Positions 55,683 through 64,000 of a DNA stretch of 64,000 nt are shown one piece after another (the stretch's first letter is position 1; the number at the start of each line of letters is the position of its first letter). The notes under the pieces were generated by a model. That model was not told the origin of the DNA. It worked only from the letters and a program-made list of their open reading frames with translations, and ran no database searches. Both the position numbers and the translations under genes were made by a program. The stretch is from Dyella flava. GTDB taxonomy: Bacteria > Pseudomonadota > Gammaproteobacteria > Xanthomonadales > Rhodanobacteraceae. Location: NCBI RefSeq assembly GCF_016904955.1, contig NZ_JADIKE010000035.1, positions 62,001-126,000 of the forward strand. Reading direction: 5' to 3'.

Positions 55683-57449
55683 TCAGCTCTGTTTGTGATC
55701 GGCGGGTGAAGGCTTGTCCAGCGTCTCGCGCAGGGCCGCCTGCAAGCGCGCATGCACTTTCACGAACCCGCGCCAAAGCACAATGGCGAGCAAGACACAC
55801 GCGCCAACAAGGGATAAAGCCACGCCGCGCGGCGGCAAAATCGCCGAACCCAGCGCACTGACAAGGAACGCCAGGACAATCAGCGTGGTCAGCGGAATCA
55901 ACTTCGCAAGAATCTGCCGGATGGCCTGGGTATACGCCCCGGCAAAACGCTCCCGTATGCCCAGTTCCGCCAGCAGCATGCCCAGCGCCTCCGCCTTGCG
56001 ATACACCGCGATCAGCAACGGCAGCGACAAGAACAAGGCACACGCCCAGATCAGGGAATGACGCATATCACGGCTGAGCCCCCAATGCTCGAACCAGGCG
56101 GCGTTATGCGCATTGATGTAGGCACCGATGACGAACAGCGTCACGACCAACGCAATATTTATCGCGATATGCCAGAGCAAACGGCGAAACATCGCTGCGA
56201 GTACGGCGTTTTCGTCGACGGGACGCAGGTTCTCCACCCACCCGCTATAACTGGTCAACAGCAACCGCAAAGGACGCGGTACGACACGTGCCGCCACATG
56301 CGCAAGCAGATCAGCTGAGCGAAGCAGATAAGGCGACGCAAGCATGCAGATCAACGCCACGGCCACCGCAATCGGGTAGATGAAATCGCTGACCGCACCC
56401 AACGTAAGACCCAGCGTGGCAATCACAAACGAAAACTCACCGATCTGTGCCATGCACAATCCGGTGCGCAGGGATGTCCGCACATCGTGGCCGATGAAAA
56501 ACATGCCGGCGCTGCATACTACGCTTTTGCCGATCATCACCGCGAGAGCGATCAACACCGCCGGCCAGACATGATGCGCCAGTTGTGCGGGATCGATTTT
56601 CAAACCGATGGCGACAAAGAAAAGCGCAGCGAACATATCCCGCAGCGGTTCGACCAGATGCACCACGCGCGGCGCGCTGCGCGCCTCCGCCACCACGGCA
56701 CCGGCAAGAAAAGCGCCCAGCGCCACGCTGAAACCCAGCCATGCTGCAAGCAGGCTTGCACCAAAACAGATACCGAGCGTGCTGACCAACAAGGTCTCAT
56801 CACGCTCCAGGCGGGCGACGTAATCCACCAGGCGCGGCAACAGCAGCAAGCCCACGATCATGCCAGCCACCACAAACAGACCCAGATGCCCCACCAGGCT
56901 GAAGGCCGCAATCGTCTGCACGGTTCCGCTGATCGCGATCGCAGTAAGCAAGGTGAGCAGCACGATGGTCAGCATGTCCTCGGCCACCAGCATGCCCACC
57001 ACCAGACGCGCGAACGGCCATTGGCGCAAGCCGTTCTCCGTCAAAGTGCGCGTGGCCACCATGGTCGAAGACAGCGCCATGATCGCGCCAAGAAACAAGG
57101 CGTTGCGGCCACCCCAGCCGAACAGCAGCCCGAGCTGGTAGCCCACCCACAACATGAAGCCCACTTCGAACACGGTAACCAGCAGCAAGCTCCCGCCAAC
57201 CTGCCGCAGCTTGCGCACGCTGAATTCGAGCCCGAGCGTGAACATCAGCAGCACCACACCGAGATTGGAGATATCGGCGATGGTGCGCGGATCCGCCACC
57301 AGTACACCCGGCGTATGCGGGCCAATCACCACGCCGGCAAGGATGTAACCCGGCAGCACCGGCAAGCGCAGGCGCTGGAACAGCACCGTGGTGGCGCCTG
57401 CCACCAGCATCACCAATGCAAGGTCACGAATGAAGCCGATGTCGTGCAT
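55683..57449 (-). CDS. CPA2-type cation:proton antiporter without an RCK domain
   Basis: A 588-residue membrane protein. The first about 390 residues form the Na+/H+-exchanger core (LPVLPGYILAGVVIGP, LGVVLLMFTLGLEFS, GAIMALSSTMVATRTL, GFSVALGAFLAGAVVAE, CMAQIGEFSFVIATLGL). KefB/KefC-type relatives then carry a soluble TrkA-N domain. Here the C-terminal about 190 residues instead have four or so further hydrophobic segments and a short charged tail. Probably K+/H+ or Na+/H+ exchange with unusual regulation. The ATG at 57449 has AAGAGGAAG upstream. Confidence 0.9.
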   Translation of the reverse strand: MHDIGFIRDLALVMLVAGATTVLFQRLRLPVLPGYILAGVVIGPHTPGVLVADPRTIADISNLGVVLLMFTLGLEFSVRKLRQVGGSLLLVTVFEVGFMLWVGYQLGLLFGWGGRNALFLGAIMALSSTMVATRTLTENGLRQWPFARLVVGMLVAEDMLTIVLLTLLTAIAISGTVQTIAAFSLVGHLGLFVVAGMIVGLLLLPRLVDYVARLERDETLLVSTLGICFGASLLAAWLGFSVALGAFLAGAVVAEARSAPRVVHLVEPLRDMFAALFFVAIGLKIDPAQLAHHVWPAVLIALAVMIGKSVVCSAGMFFIGHDVRTSLRTGLCMAQIGEFSFVIATLGLTLGAVSDFIYPIAVAVALICMLASPYLLRSADLLAHVAARVVPRPLRLLLTSYSGWVENLRPVDENAVLAAMFRRLLWHIAINIALVVTLFVIGAYINAHNAAWFEHWGLSRDMRHSLIWACALFLSLPLLIAVYRKAEALGMLLAELGIRERFAGAYTQAIRQILAKLIPLTTLIVLAFLVSALGSAILPPRGVALSLVGACVLLAIVLWRGFVKVHARLQAALRETLDKPSPADHKQS

Positions 57450-57560
57450 GCCTTCCTCTTGGCGTGGTCTCGCTGTCAGCTTAAACCGTAGCAAGATTCA
57501 CGCTGCAGACGAGATGGAACATCGGCTCATCGAATCATGAAATTTTTCTAAAAAATTGCT

Positions 57561-57589
57561 TGACTGAATTGAAAACCCAGCCTATTCTT
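57561..57589 (+). promoter_or_regulatory. Strong sigma-70 promoter of the tRNA cluster
   Basis: TTGACT (57561-57566), a 17-base spacer and TATTCT (57584-57589), followed by a GC-containing discriminator and the first tRNA 16 bases later. An A/T-rich upstream stretch (57540-57560) looks like an UP element. Confidence 0.75.
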
Positions 57590-57605
57590 TCGGGCTTCCA
57601 GCGGC

Positions 57606-57681
57606 GGGGCCATAGCTCAGCTGGGAGAGCGCCTGCATGGCATGCAGGAGGTCGGCGGTTCGATCCCGCCTGGCTCCACCA
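57606..57681 (+). tRNA. tRNA-Ala (anticodon GGC)
   Basis: GGGGCCA/TGGCTCC acceptor stem, D-arm AGCTCAGCTGGGAGAGC, anticodon loop ATGGCAT with anticodon GGC, T-arm GGTTCGATCC and encoded CCA. First of a three-tRNA cluster. Confidence 0.97.
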
Positions 57682-57689
57682 ACATACAC

Positions 57690-57765
57690 GTCCCCATCGT
57701 CTAGAGGCCTAGGACATCACCCTTTCACGGTGGCGACCGGGGTTCGAATCCCCGTGGGGACGCCA
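57690..57765 (+). tRNA. tRNA-Glu (anticodon UUC)
   Basis: GTCCCCA/TGGGGAC acceptor stem, loop CTTTCAC with anticodon UUC, T-loop TTCGAAT and encoded CCA. Eight bases after tRNA-Ala, so on the same primary transcript. Confidence 0.97.
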
Positions 57766-57862
57766 ATTCAAGCGATAGCCTGACCGGCCATCATCTGGAA
57801 TTGGAAATGGACTTAGTGTGTAGGTCGCTGGAAGGTAGTAACAAGCAAGCTGGTTAGAACGC

Positions 57863-57939
57863 GGAGCGGTAGTTCAGTCGGTTAGAATGCTGGCCTGTCA
57901 CGCCGGAGGTCGCGGGTTCGAGTCCCGTCCGCTCCGCCA
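57863..57939 (+). tRNA. tRNA-Asp (anticodon GUC)
   Basis: GGAGCGG/CCGCTCC acceptor stem, loop CTGTCAC with anticodon GUC, T-arm GGGTTCGAGTCCC and encoded CCA. It is 97 bases after tRNA-Glu and followed by a terminator. Confidence 0.97.
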
Positions 57940-57963
57940 TTAACCAGAAAGCGTTACCCAAGA

Positions 57964-57989
57964 AGCTCGCCATCGTGCGGGCTTTTTTG
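57964..57989 (+). terminator. Intrinsic terminator of the tRNA cluster
   Basis: 8-bp stem AAGCTCGC/GCGGGCTT with one G-U pair and a 6-base loop, followed by four Ts, 25 bases past tRNA-Asp. Confidence 0.8.
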
Positions 57990-58008
57990 TTGCCTGAAAA
58001 CAGGCCAC

Positions 58009-58479
58009 CTATGCGCGTTTCGCCACCTGCTCCAGCGTACCGGCCGAATGCCCCTGCTCCGCCAGATACTCCAGCCAGCGCGCGAGAAAACTGTTCATCT
58101 GCAAGCGATGCTGAAACACGGTATGAGCAGGCGTGAAAGGTCCCAACACCTGCCACAGATGCCGGCCCGGATGGCAATGCAAGGCTTCCGCCACATGCGC
58201 GTCGTTGTACACGCGCAACTGGGCCGAAGGCGCACGGCGCCCCGTTTGAGCGTCGACAAAACCGTAGGTGAGTTCCAGCTCCAGCGTGTACGGATGGCAC
58301 TCCTGCACGACCAGATGCACCGGCAAGCCGTCGTCGACATCGGACACGTAATCGCCCACCGCCAGCTTCTGCGGCGCAAACAGACGCGTCAGCCGATGGT
58401 AGTTTTCGGCATACAGTCCCATCAGGAACTCAAAGCGTCCTGGCAGCAAGGCGGTGCGGCGGTCGAGTACGGCACTCAT
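58009..58479 (-). CDS. DUF1249 family protein (YqiB-like)
   Basis: A 156-residue soluble protein. Typical stretches are FEFLMGLYAENYHRLTRLF, VQECHPYTLELELTYGF, QLRVYNDAHVAEAL and LQMNSFLARWLEYLAEQGH. This fits DUF1249 (YqiB); no activity is known. The ATG at 58479 is used; the frame extends upstream into ppsR. It follows ppsR by 20 bases and may be co-transcribed. Confidence 0.9.
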   Translation of the reverse strand: MSAVLDRRTALLPGRFEFLMGLYAENYHRLTRLFAPQKLAVGDYVSDVDDGLPVHLVVQECHPYTLELELTYGFVDAQTGRRAPSAQLRVYNDAHVAEALHCHPGRHLWQVLGPFTPAHTVFQHRLQMNSFLARWLEYLAEQGHSAGTLEQVAKRA

Positions 58480-58499
58480 AAGGGGCGGTAAATCTCCAC

Positions 58500-59315
58500 T
58501 CAGAACATGGTTCTTTCTATACCGAATTGATCGAAGATTTTGCTGGCAATCTCTTCGATCGATACGTGGGTTGTATTGAGACAAGGAATGCCGGCCTGCC
58601 GCAATAGGCGGTCGGCCTGTTCCAGCTCCCACTGGCATTGCTTCAGTGTGGCGTAACGGCTGCCCGGGCGTCGCTGTTCGCGGATCTGGGCCAGGCGAGC
58701 GGGCTCGATGGTCAGGCCGAACAGGCGATTCTTGTAAGGCCGCAAACGCGCGGGAAGTTCGAGTTTTTCCAGATCCTCGTCAGTGAGTGGGTAATTGGCG
58801 GCGCTCACCCCGTAATGCAAGGCCATGTACAGACAGGTTGGCGTCTTGCCCGAGCGCGACACCCCCACCAGGATCAGATCGGCCTTGGCGTAGTCCACGT
58901 CGATACCGTCGTCGTGGCTCAGCGCGTAGTTGGTGGCATTGATGCGGGCCTCGTATTTCTCGAAATCCACCAAGCCATGGGAGCGGTTCACCGCACCGGA
59001 ATGACGGGTGGCCAACTCATCCTCCAGCGGCCCGATAAACGGGGCAAACACGTCCAGCATCAGCGCGCCACTGGTGGCGACGATGTCGCACAGCGTGCGG
59101 TCGGCCATGGTATTGACCACGATCGGCCGCTCCCCGCTCTGCGCATAGCGGGTCTTGATGCGCGTCGCCGCCGCCTCGGCTTTTTGCGGGTCATCGATAA
59201 ACGGCAGGCGGTGTTTTTCGAACTGCACCCCCTCGAATTGGGCAAGGATGCTGTTTCCGATGGTCTCGGCCGTAATACCAGTGGAATCGGAAATGAAAAA
59301 AACCGAACGTTGCAT
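58500..59315 (-). CDS. ppsR: PEP synthase regulatory kinase/pyrophosphorylase
   Basis: Bifunctional enzyme that inactivates PpsA by ADP-dependent threonine phosphorylation and reactivates it by phosphorolysis. The 271 residues begin RSVFFISDSTGITAETIG. They contain the P-loop GVSRSGKT at 151-158 and the conserved LYMALHYGVSAANYPL, RLFGLTIEPARL and NTTHVSIEEIAS. The ATG at 59315 is preferred over the longer frame. It is divergent from its target ppsA across about 225 bp. Confidence 0.96.
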   Translation of the reverse strand: MQRSVFFISDSTGITAETIGNSILAQFEGVQFEKHRLPFIDDPQKAEAAATRIKTRYAQSGERPIVVNTMADRTLCDIVATSGALMLDVFAPFIGPLEDELATRHSGAVNRSHGLVDFEKYEARINATNYALSHDDGIDVDYAKADLILVGVSRSGKTPTCLYMALHYGVSAANYPLTDEDLEKLELPARLRPYKNRLFGLTIEPARLAQIREQRRPGSRYATLKQCQWELEQADRLLRQAGIPCLNTTHVSIEEIASKIFDQFGIERTMF

Positions 59316-59542
59316 GCGTGTTCCGTGGGCTGAGGAGGTTCCTGCCCTGCACCATATCGCAAGCAGGAATCCCTGTCTTTGCTTGACCAACACCTGACTG
59401 GTATGCAGTTGGCGCGGCTTCCGAGCGCAATGGTCTTCTTGTGCCACGCACCATCGACAGGGACAATACCAGTCTTTCGCGGTTCGGATTTCTCTGACAC
59501 CGCTCCCAGCTTATTAATGACGAGCTCTTGAGGAGACTTCCC

Positions 59543-61915
59543 TTGAACGACCTGGTGCTTTGGCTCGACCAACTGCGCATGACCGACCTTGGCAAGGTTG
59601 GCGGCAAAAATGCGTCACTCGGCGAGATGATCGGTAACCTGGCCCAGCTCGGAGTATCCGTGCCGGGCGGCTTTGCCACCACGGCCGACGCCTTCCAGCA
59701 ATATCTGGAAAAGAGTGGTCTGTCCAAGCGCATCGCCGAACGGCTGGCCACGCTGGACGTCGATGACGTGGACGCCCTGGTTGCCGGCGGCAAGGAAATC
59801 CGCGGCTGGATCGTCGACACCGCCCTGCCCGCCGACCTGGAAAACGCCATCCGCGCGGCCTACACCAAGCTCTGCAAAGACGCCGGCAGCGACAACATCG
59901 CCGTCGCCGTGCGCTCCTCCGCCACCGCCGAAGACCTGCCGGATGCCTCGTTCGCCGGCCAGCAGGAAACCTTCCTCAATGTGGTCGGCATCGACGACGT
60001 GCTGCACAAGGTGAAGGAAGTCTTCGCTTCGCTTTACAACGATCGCGCCATTGCCTATCGCGTGCACCAGGGCTTCAAGCACGAAGACGTGTTCCTCTCC
60101 GCCGGCGTGCAGTTGATGGTGCGCTCGGATGTCGGCGCCTCCGGCGTGCTGTTCACGCTCGACACCGAATCGGGTTTCCGCGACGTGGTGTTCGTCACCG
60201 GCAGCTACGGCCTGGGCGAAATGGTCGTGCAAGGCGCGGTGAACCCCGACGAGTTCTACGTGTTCAAGCCCACGCTGAAGGAAGGCAAGCCCGCCGTGCT
60301 GCGCCGCAGCCTCGGCGCCAAGCAGCAGCGTATGGTGTATTCCAACCAGCCGGGCGAGCGCGTGCGCATTGAAGAAACACCCGCCACCGACCGCAACCGC
60401 TTCTGCATCAGCGACGCCGACGTGCAGGAACTGGCCAAGCAGGCACTGGTGATCGAAAAGCACTACGGCCGCCCGATGGATATCGAATGGGCGAAGGACG
60501 GCAACACCGGCAAGCTGTACATCGTGCAGGCGCGCCCGGAAACCGTGAAGTCGCGCGCGCATGCCACCCAGATGGAGCGCTTCCACCTCAGCGAGAAAGG
60601 CAAAGTGCTGGCCGAAGGCCGCGCCATCGGCCAGAAGATCGGCGCCGGCAAAGCGCGCGTGATCCGCTCGCTCGCCGACATGAACAAGGTGCAGCCGGGC
60701 GACGTACTGATCGCCGACATGACCGACCCCGATTGGGAGCCGGTGATGAAGCGTGCCTCGGCCATCGTCACCAACCGCGGCGGCCGCACCTGCCATGCCG
60801 CGATCATCGCGCGCGAGCTGGGCGTACCCGCCGTGGTCGGCACCGGCAATGCGCTGGATGCCATTCCGGACGGCCATGAGGTCACCGTGTCCTGCGCCGA
60901 AGGCGACACCGGCACGATCTACGAAGGCCAGCTCAAGTTCGAACGCGTCACCGCGGATCTCGGCGCCATGCCCGAAGCGCCGCTGAAAATCATGATGAAC
61001 GTGGCCAACCCCGAACGCGCCTTCGACTTCGGCATGCTGCCGAACGCCGGCATCGGCCTGGCCCGCCTGGAAATGATCATCGCCAGCCACATCGGCGTGC
61101 ATCCCAAGGCCCTGCTCGAATACAGCAAGCAGGACGCCGACACCAAGGCCAAGATCGACGCGCGCATCGCCGGCTATGCCGATCCGGTGAGCTTCTATAT
61201 CGATCGCCTGGCCGAAGGCATCGCCACCATCGCCGCGTCGGTGTATCCGAAGCCGGTGATCGTGCGCCTGTCCGACTTCAAGTCCAACGAATACGCCAAC
61301 CTGCTCGGCGGTTCGCGCTACGAGCCGCATGAAGAAAACCCGATGATCGGCTACCGCGGCGCCAGCCGTTACGTCGATGCCGGTTTCGCCGAGTCGTTCG
61401 GCCTGGAGTGCAAGGCCGTCAAGCACGTACGCGAAGTGATGGGCCTGACCAACGTATGGGTGATGATCCCGTTCGTTCGCACGCTGGAAGAAGGCCGCAA
61501 GGTCGTCGGCGTGCTCGGCAAGAACGGCCTCAAGCAAGGCGAGCATGACCTGAAGGTCATCATGATGTGCGAGCTGCCGTCCAACGCGCTGTTGGCCGAC
61601 GAATTCCTCGACATCTTCGATGGCTTCTCGATCGGATCCAACGACCTCACCCAGCTCACCCTGGGTCTGGACCGCGACTCCGGTGTGGTCGCCCACCTGT
61701 TCGACGAACGCGATCCCGCCGTGAAAAAGCTCTTGTCGCTGGCGATCCAGACGGCACGCAAGCGCGGCAAGTACGTCGGCATCTGCGGCCAGGGACCGTC
61801 CGATCACCCGGATCTGGCCGAATGGCTGATGGACCAGGGCATCGAATCGGTATCGCTCAACCCCGATACCGTGGTCGACACCTGGCTGCGCCTGGCCAAG
61901 AAAAAAGCCGGTTGA
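59543..61915 (+). CDS. ppsA: Phosphoenolpyruvate synthase
   Basis: Makes PEP from pyruvate and ATP (products AMP and phosphate) for gluconeogenesis. About 790 residues: N-terminal ATP-binding domain ([22 protein letters not shown] in parts), the swivelling phosphohistidine domain with His418 in [11 protein letters not shown], and the C-terminal PEP/pyruvate barrel with Cys748 in [11 protein letters not shown]. The start is a TTG at 59543, placed by an AGGAGA site 7 bases upstream; no ATG lies in a suitable position. It is divergent from ppsR, its regulator, and followed by a strong terminator. Confidence 0.97.
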   Translation: MNDLVLWLDQLRMTDLGKVGGKNASLGEMIGNLAQLGVSVPGGFATTADAFQQYLEKSGLSKRIAERLATLDVDDVDALVAGGKEIRGWIVDTALPADLENAIRAAYTKLCKDAGSDNIAVAVRSSATAEDLPDASFAGQQETFLNVVGIDDVLHKVKEVFASLYNDRAIAYRVHQGFKHEDVFLSAGVQLMVRSDVGASGVLFTLDTESGFRDVVFVTGSYGLGEMVVQGAVNPDEFYVFKPTLKEGKPAVLRRSLGAKQQRMVYSNQPGERVRIEETPATDRNRFCISDADVQELAKQALVIEKHYGRPMDIEWAKDGNTGKLYIVQARPETVKSRAHATQMERFHLSEKGKVLAEGRAIGQKIGAGKARVIRSLADMNKVQPGDVLIADMTDPDWEPVMKRASAIVTNRGGRTCHAAIIARELGVPAVVGTGNALDAIPDGHEVTVSCAEGDTGTIYEGQLKFERVTADLGAMPEAPLKIMMNVANPERAFDFGMLPNAGIGLARLEMIIASHIGVHPKALLEYSKQDADTKAKIDARIAGYADPVSFYIDRLAEGIATIAASVYPKPVIVRLSDFKSNEYANLLGGSRYEPHEENPMIGYRGASRYVDAGFAESFGLECKAVKHVREVMGLTNVWVMIPFVRTLEEGRKVVGVLGKNGLKQGEHDLKVIMMCELPSNALLADEFLDIFDGFSIGSNDLTQLTLGLDRDSGVVAHLFDERDPAVKKLLSLAIQTARKRGKYVGICGQGPSDHPDLAEWLMDQGIESVSLNPDTVVDTWLRLAKKKAG

Positions 61916-61933
61916 TGCTTGAGCAATAAAGCA

Positions 61934-61959
61934 ACGGGGCGGTGGCAACACCGCCCCGT
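61934..61959 (+). terminator. Intrinsic terminator of ppsA
   Basis: Perfect 11-bp stem ACGGGGCGGTG/CACCGCCCCGT with a GCAA tetraloop, 18 bases past the ppsA stop; a short TT-G follows. Confidence 0.85.
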
Positions 61960-62037
61960 TTGCATGGGCGAGGCTGAAACTCCCAAACGCCCGCGCTGTC
62001 AGTATTCCCATCCATCGCCAACTGACCAGGGAATGCC

Positions 62038-62745
62038 ATGCGCCGCTTGCTGCAATGCCTTGCCAGGAACAAAGGGTTCATCACCTTCATGCTCTGCCTG
62101 ATCATGTTCCGCAGCGCATGCGCTGACTGGAGCGTGGTCCCCACCGGCTCCATGCAACCCACCATCCAGATCGGCGACCGCATTTTCATTGACAAGGCCG
62201 CCTACGACATTCGCCTCCCGCTCACCCATATCTCGCTGATCCACCTCGCCGATCCGCAACGCGGCGACATCGTGGTGCTCGACTCCCACGCCGCGAAGGA
62301 GCGCCTGGTGAAGCGCGTCATCGGTATTCCCGGCGACCAGGTGGCGCTGCGCGACAACGTGCTCTACATCAACGGCGTGGCCGCCACCTACTCCCCGGTG
62401 AGCGTCAACGGCATCCACGACGACCGGCGCGATCCCGCCCACTATGACGTGGAGCAGCTGGGCAGCCTCCAGCACCTGGTCCGGCTCTCGCGCTACTACC
62501 CCAGCGAGATGCGCAATTTCGGGCCGGTCACCGTCCCCGCCGGCCACTACCTGCTGATGGGTGACAACCGCGACAACAGCGAAGATTCGCGCTACCTGGG
62601 CTTCTTCCCGCGCAACGAAATCGTGGGGCGCTCGCGCTACGTCGCCCTCTCACTGGACCCGAATAACGATTACCTGCCCCGCCGCCAGCGCTTTGCCGCC
62701 CCGCTCGACGGCCCGCTCACCGCCTCCAGGCATGCCACCGAATAA
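62038..62745 (+). CDS. Second signal peptidase I (short form)
   Basis: A 235-residue S26 peptidase with one N-terminal membrane segment (about residues 12-28), the catalytic Ser38 in VPTGSMQPTI, the general-base Lys92 in LVKRVIGIPGD and the C-terminal box GDNRDNSEDSRYLGFF. It is shorter than the main LepB and has a single anchor. It may process a subset of substrates or be a backup enzyme. It stands alone between ppsA and tRNA-Ser. Confidence 0.93.
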   Translation: MRRLLQCLARNKGFITFMLCLIMFRSACADWSVVPTGSMQPTIQIGDRIFIDKAAYDIRLPLTHISLIHLADPQRGDIVVLDSHAAKERLVKRVIGIPGDQVALRDNVLYINGVAATYSPVSVNGIHDDRRDPAHYDVEQLGSLQHLVRLSRYYPSEMRNFGPVTVPAGHYLLMGDNRDNSEDSRYLGFFPRNEIVGRSRYVALSLDPNNDYLPRRQRFAAPLDGPLTASRHATE

Positions 62746-62822
62746 ATCGGCCGCCGACCAGTTGTCACAAGCAGGGTCACCCCTTATCATGTTCGGCTCG
62801 CGCGGACCACGCGCACCTTTTC

Positions 62823-62914
<92 letters not shown>

Positions 62915-62920
62915 AGACCC

Positions 62921-62950
62921 AAAAAGCCCCTGAGAAATCGGGGGCTTTTT
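62921..62950. terminator. Terminator after tRNA-Ser (bidirectional)
   Basis: Perfect 10-bp stem AAAAAGCCCC/GGGGCTTTTT with a 10-base loop. On the minus strand it also terminates the abi gene, whose stop is 36 bases away. Confidence 0.85.
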
Positions 62951-62986
62951 GTTTTCTCGAACGTGCCTTCACCATCCCAACTATGG

Positions 62987-63727
62987 TCAGGTAACGGCCG
63001 TTGTCTCGTGCGGGGAATCATCGGGAGTCACTGCCTCTAGCGGGGCTTCTGTAATAACTACCGCCCTCACTTCGTTAAAGCGGCAAAAGGTTTTAAGGTG
63101 GCCATGGACCTGAGGAGAAAAAGCCTTAATCAACGTCATCAGGCTACGGTACCGATCTGGTAGATCGGAAATGTGCGCTATAGGCTCGTGATGAAAAACG
63201 CGGTTCCTCAGCTTGCGTGCCTTCTCCATGAGGTCAGCTATATCCCTGCGATTCCTCAGCGGCTTGGGTGCTCGCGGCACCAACTTGGGAATAAGGGCAG
63301 GCCAAAACTGACCGCCGTGCTCATATCGAGCATTCAAGATTGCGCACCAAAAACCGAATGAGAGCGCTGCAACAAGGTTATCTGGCGTTTGTGGCTTGGA
63401 ATGTTGAACAAGTTTATCTTCAGCCTCCTTGACAAGTTTCAAGTCCGCGCTGGTGAGCCCGACTTTGTAGAACCACTCGGGAGTACCTGCATGCACGCTC
63501 AGAACCTCGTGAACGCGATTTCGAACCACGATCTCGAGCATGTGGAGTGCCGGATACAGAGCTTCGCTTATGAGCAAATTCTGCGCATGCAGGACCACTC
63601 CTAGCTCGTGGTCATGCCCGGAAGGATCGAACCGAGCCATCCTTGGGACCGACAAGCATCCGGAGATGTCGAGAGCATCAGCAGGGGAAATATGAACAGC
63701 CCATGCCGGGGAGTTGAATCGTGGCAT
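62987..63727 (-). CDS. Abi-family (HEPN-like) protein, putative abortive-infection factor
   Basis: A 246-residue soluble protein with Abi-like features: SEALYPALHMLEIVVRNRV, DNLVAALSFGFWCAIL and KARKLRNRVFHHEPI. The last gives an Arg-x4-His pair (about residues 174-179), the HEPN ribonuclease signature. Abi proteins of this kind are linked to phage exclusion and toxin systems. The ATG at 63727 has GAGGAAGGG upstream. The base composition looks less GC-rich than the neighbours, and the gene sits beside a tRNA-Ser, consistent with acquisition. No antitoxin gene is visible within the window. Confidence 0.75.
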   Translation of the reverse strand: MPRFNSPAWAVHISPADALDISGCLSVPRMARFDPSGHDHELGVVLHAQNLLISEALYPALHMLEIVVRNRVHEVLSVHAGTPEWFYKVGLTSADLKLVKEAEDKLVQHSKPQTPDNLVAALSFGFWCAILNARYEHGGQFWPALIPKLVPRAPKPLRNRRDIADLMEKARKLRNRVFHHEPIAHISDLPDRYRSLMTLIKAFSPQVHGHLKTFCRFNEVRAVVITEAPLEAVTPDDSPHETTAVT

Positions 63728-63754
63728 CCCTTCCTCTACGCTTTTCCATGAAGT

Positions 63755-63813
63755 CCCCGGATGTCCCCCTCCCCGCACTGCTTAAAGCGGGTGATGGCGC
63801 CGGGGTTTTTTTT
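63755..63813 (+). terminator. Possible plus-strand terminator upstream of abi
   Basis: Outer pair CCCCGG (63755-63760) and CCGGGG (63800-63805) enclose a smaller CCCGC...GCGGG hairpin, followed by eight Ts (63806-63813). It points away from abi, so it would end a transcript antisense to the abi 5' end, or be a structured leader element on the other strand. Confidence 0.4.
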
Positions 63814-64000
63814 GCCCTTCGGATCGCAGCAGAGAGCCATAGGCTACTTGCCGCGATCCGAAAGCAATTCAGCCCAAAGCTTACCTTCAATCGAACGTGA
63901 CTGCGCTCAGGTTTTCGGTGAATTCAAATACGGGCGCGCACTTTTAAAAGATCGTTCGGAACCATCGCGTTCAAAGTCGGCACACGTTTCAGCCCCGCTT
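63814..64000. other. Window end, no gene recognised
   Basis: Contains an 8-bp inverted repeat CGGATCGC/GCGATCCG (63820-63827 and 63853-63860) and otherwise no coding region I can support. The promoter of abi is expected here. Confidence 0.5.

Noticed and set aside
59615-62011. 798-codon minus-strand open frame
   Set aside because: Mirror frame of ppsA; no family features despite its length.
63678-63890. 70-codon minus-strand frame upstream of abi
   Set aside because: Overlaps the abi start and the structured region; no supporting signal. An antitoxin was considered, but nothing in the sequence supports it.

Overview
The window is high-GC DNA, densely coding on both strands, with the gene content and order of a gammaproteobacterial chromosome. 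Several clusters point to the Xanthomonadales (Lysobacterales): rpoE-rseA-mucD leading into lepA-lepB-DUF4845-rnc-era-recO, and ftsK-lolA / rarA-serS next to trxB-aat. My best guess is a Rhodanobacteraceae-type genome (Dyella, Rhodanobacter or Luteibacter group). That is inferred from synteny and protein style, not from a database search. Nearly all genes are housekeeping or envelope genes. No prophage, insertion sequence or CRISPR array is visible.

Layout. 1-3.96 kb: a cut tRNA-Ser(UGA), a small membrane protein coupled to serS, another membrane protein, and rarA. 4.1-7.3 kb: an AT-rich, repeat-filled regulatory region with a Pho-box-like site, then a TonB-dependent receptor translationally coupled to a secreted PAP2 acid phosphatase. 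This pair sits between lolA and rarA, which are neighbours in E. coli. 7.4-13.9 kb: lolA, ftsK, trxB, a FemAB-like protein and aat. 13.8-19.8 kb: an HD-GYP protein, an acetyl-CoA hydrolase/transferase, a phospholipase-D/cardiolipin synthase-like protein and xseA. 20-25.4 kb: an acetolactate-synthase-like ThDP enzyme with an aldehyde dehydrogenase, then an AraC regulator divergent from an alcohol dehydrogenase. 25.5-30.5 kb: YdcF-like, YigZ, an acyltransferase, an MsbA-like ABC exporter and a cold-shock protein. 30.7-35.1 kb: purine salvage (MTA/MTI phosphorylase and hpt), nagZ, a CYTH protein and rlmD. A 196-bp element with perfect 30-bp terminal inverted repeats lies between the last two.

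35.2-46.8 kb: an AsmA/YdbH-like periplasmic protein, a receiver-HPt signalling protein, then the recO-era-rnc-DUF4845-lepB-lepA block and mucD-rseA-rpoE. A good sigma-E-type promoter lies upstream of rpoE. 46.9-50.0 kb: a large GGDEF-EAL protein overlapping a small unknown partner. 50.2-57.5 kb: a FadB/FadJ-type multienzyme, DUF2058, slyX, ugd, a Mip/FkpA-type isomerase and a CPA2 antiporter. 57.6-57.9 kb: a tRNA-Ala, tRNA-Glu, tRNA-Asp cluster with a strong promoter. 58-62.7 kb: DUF1249, ppsR divergent from ppsA, and a second signal peptidase I. 62.8-64 kb: tRNA-Ser(CGA) followed by an Abi-family protein with a HEPN-like Rx4H motif. This is the most island-like end of the window and the best candidate for a defence-related locus.

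The items most worth a second look are the inverted-repeat element at 33578-33773, the Pho-box/repeat region with the receptor-phosphatase pair, the Abi gene beside tRNA-Ser, the small protein coupled to the GGDEF-EAL protein, and the long purine-rich hairpin between ftsK and lolA.
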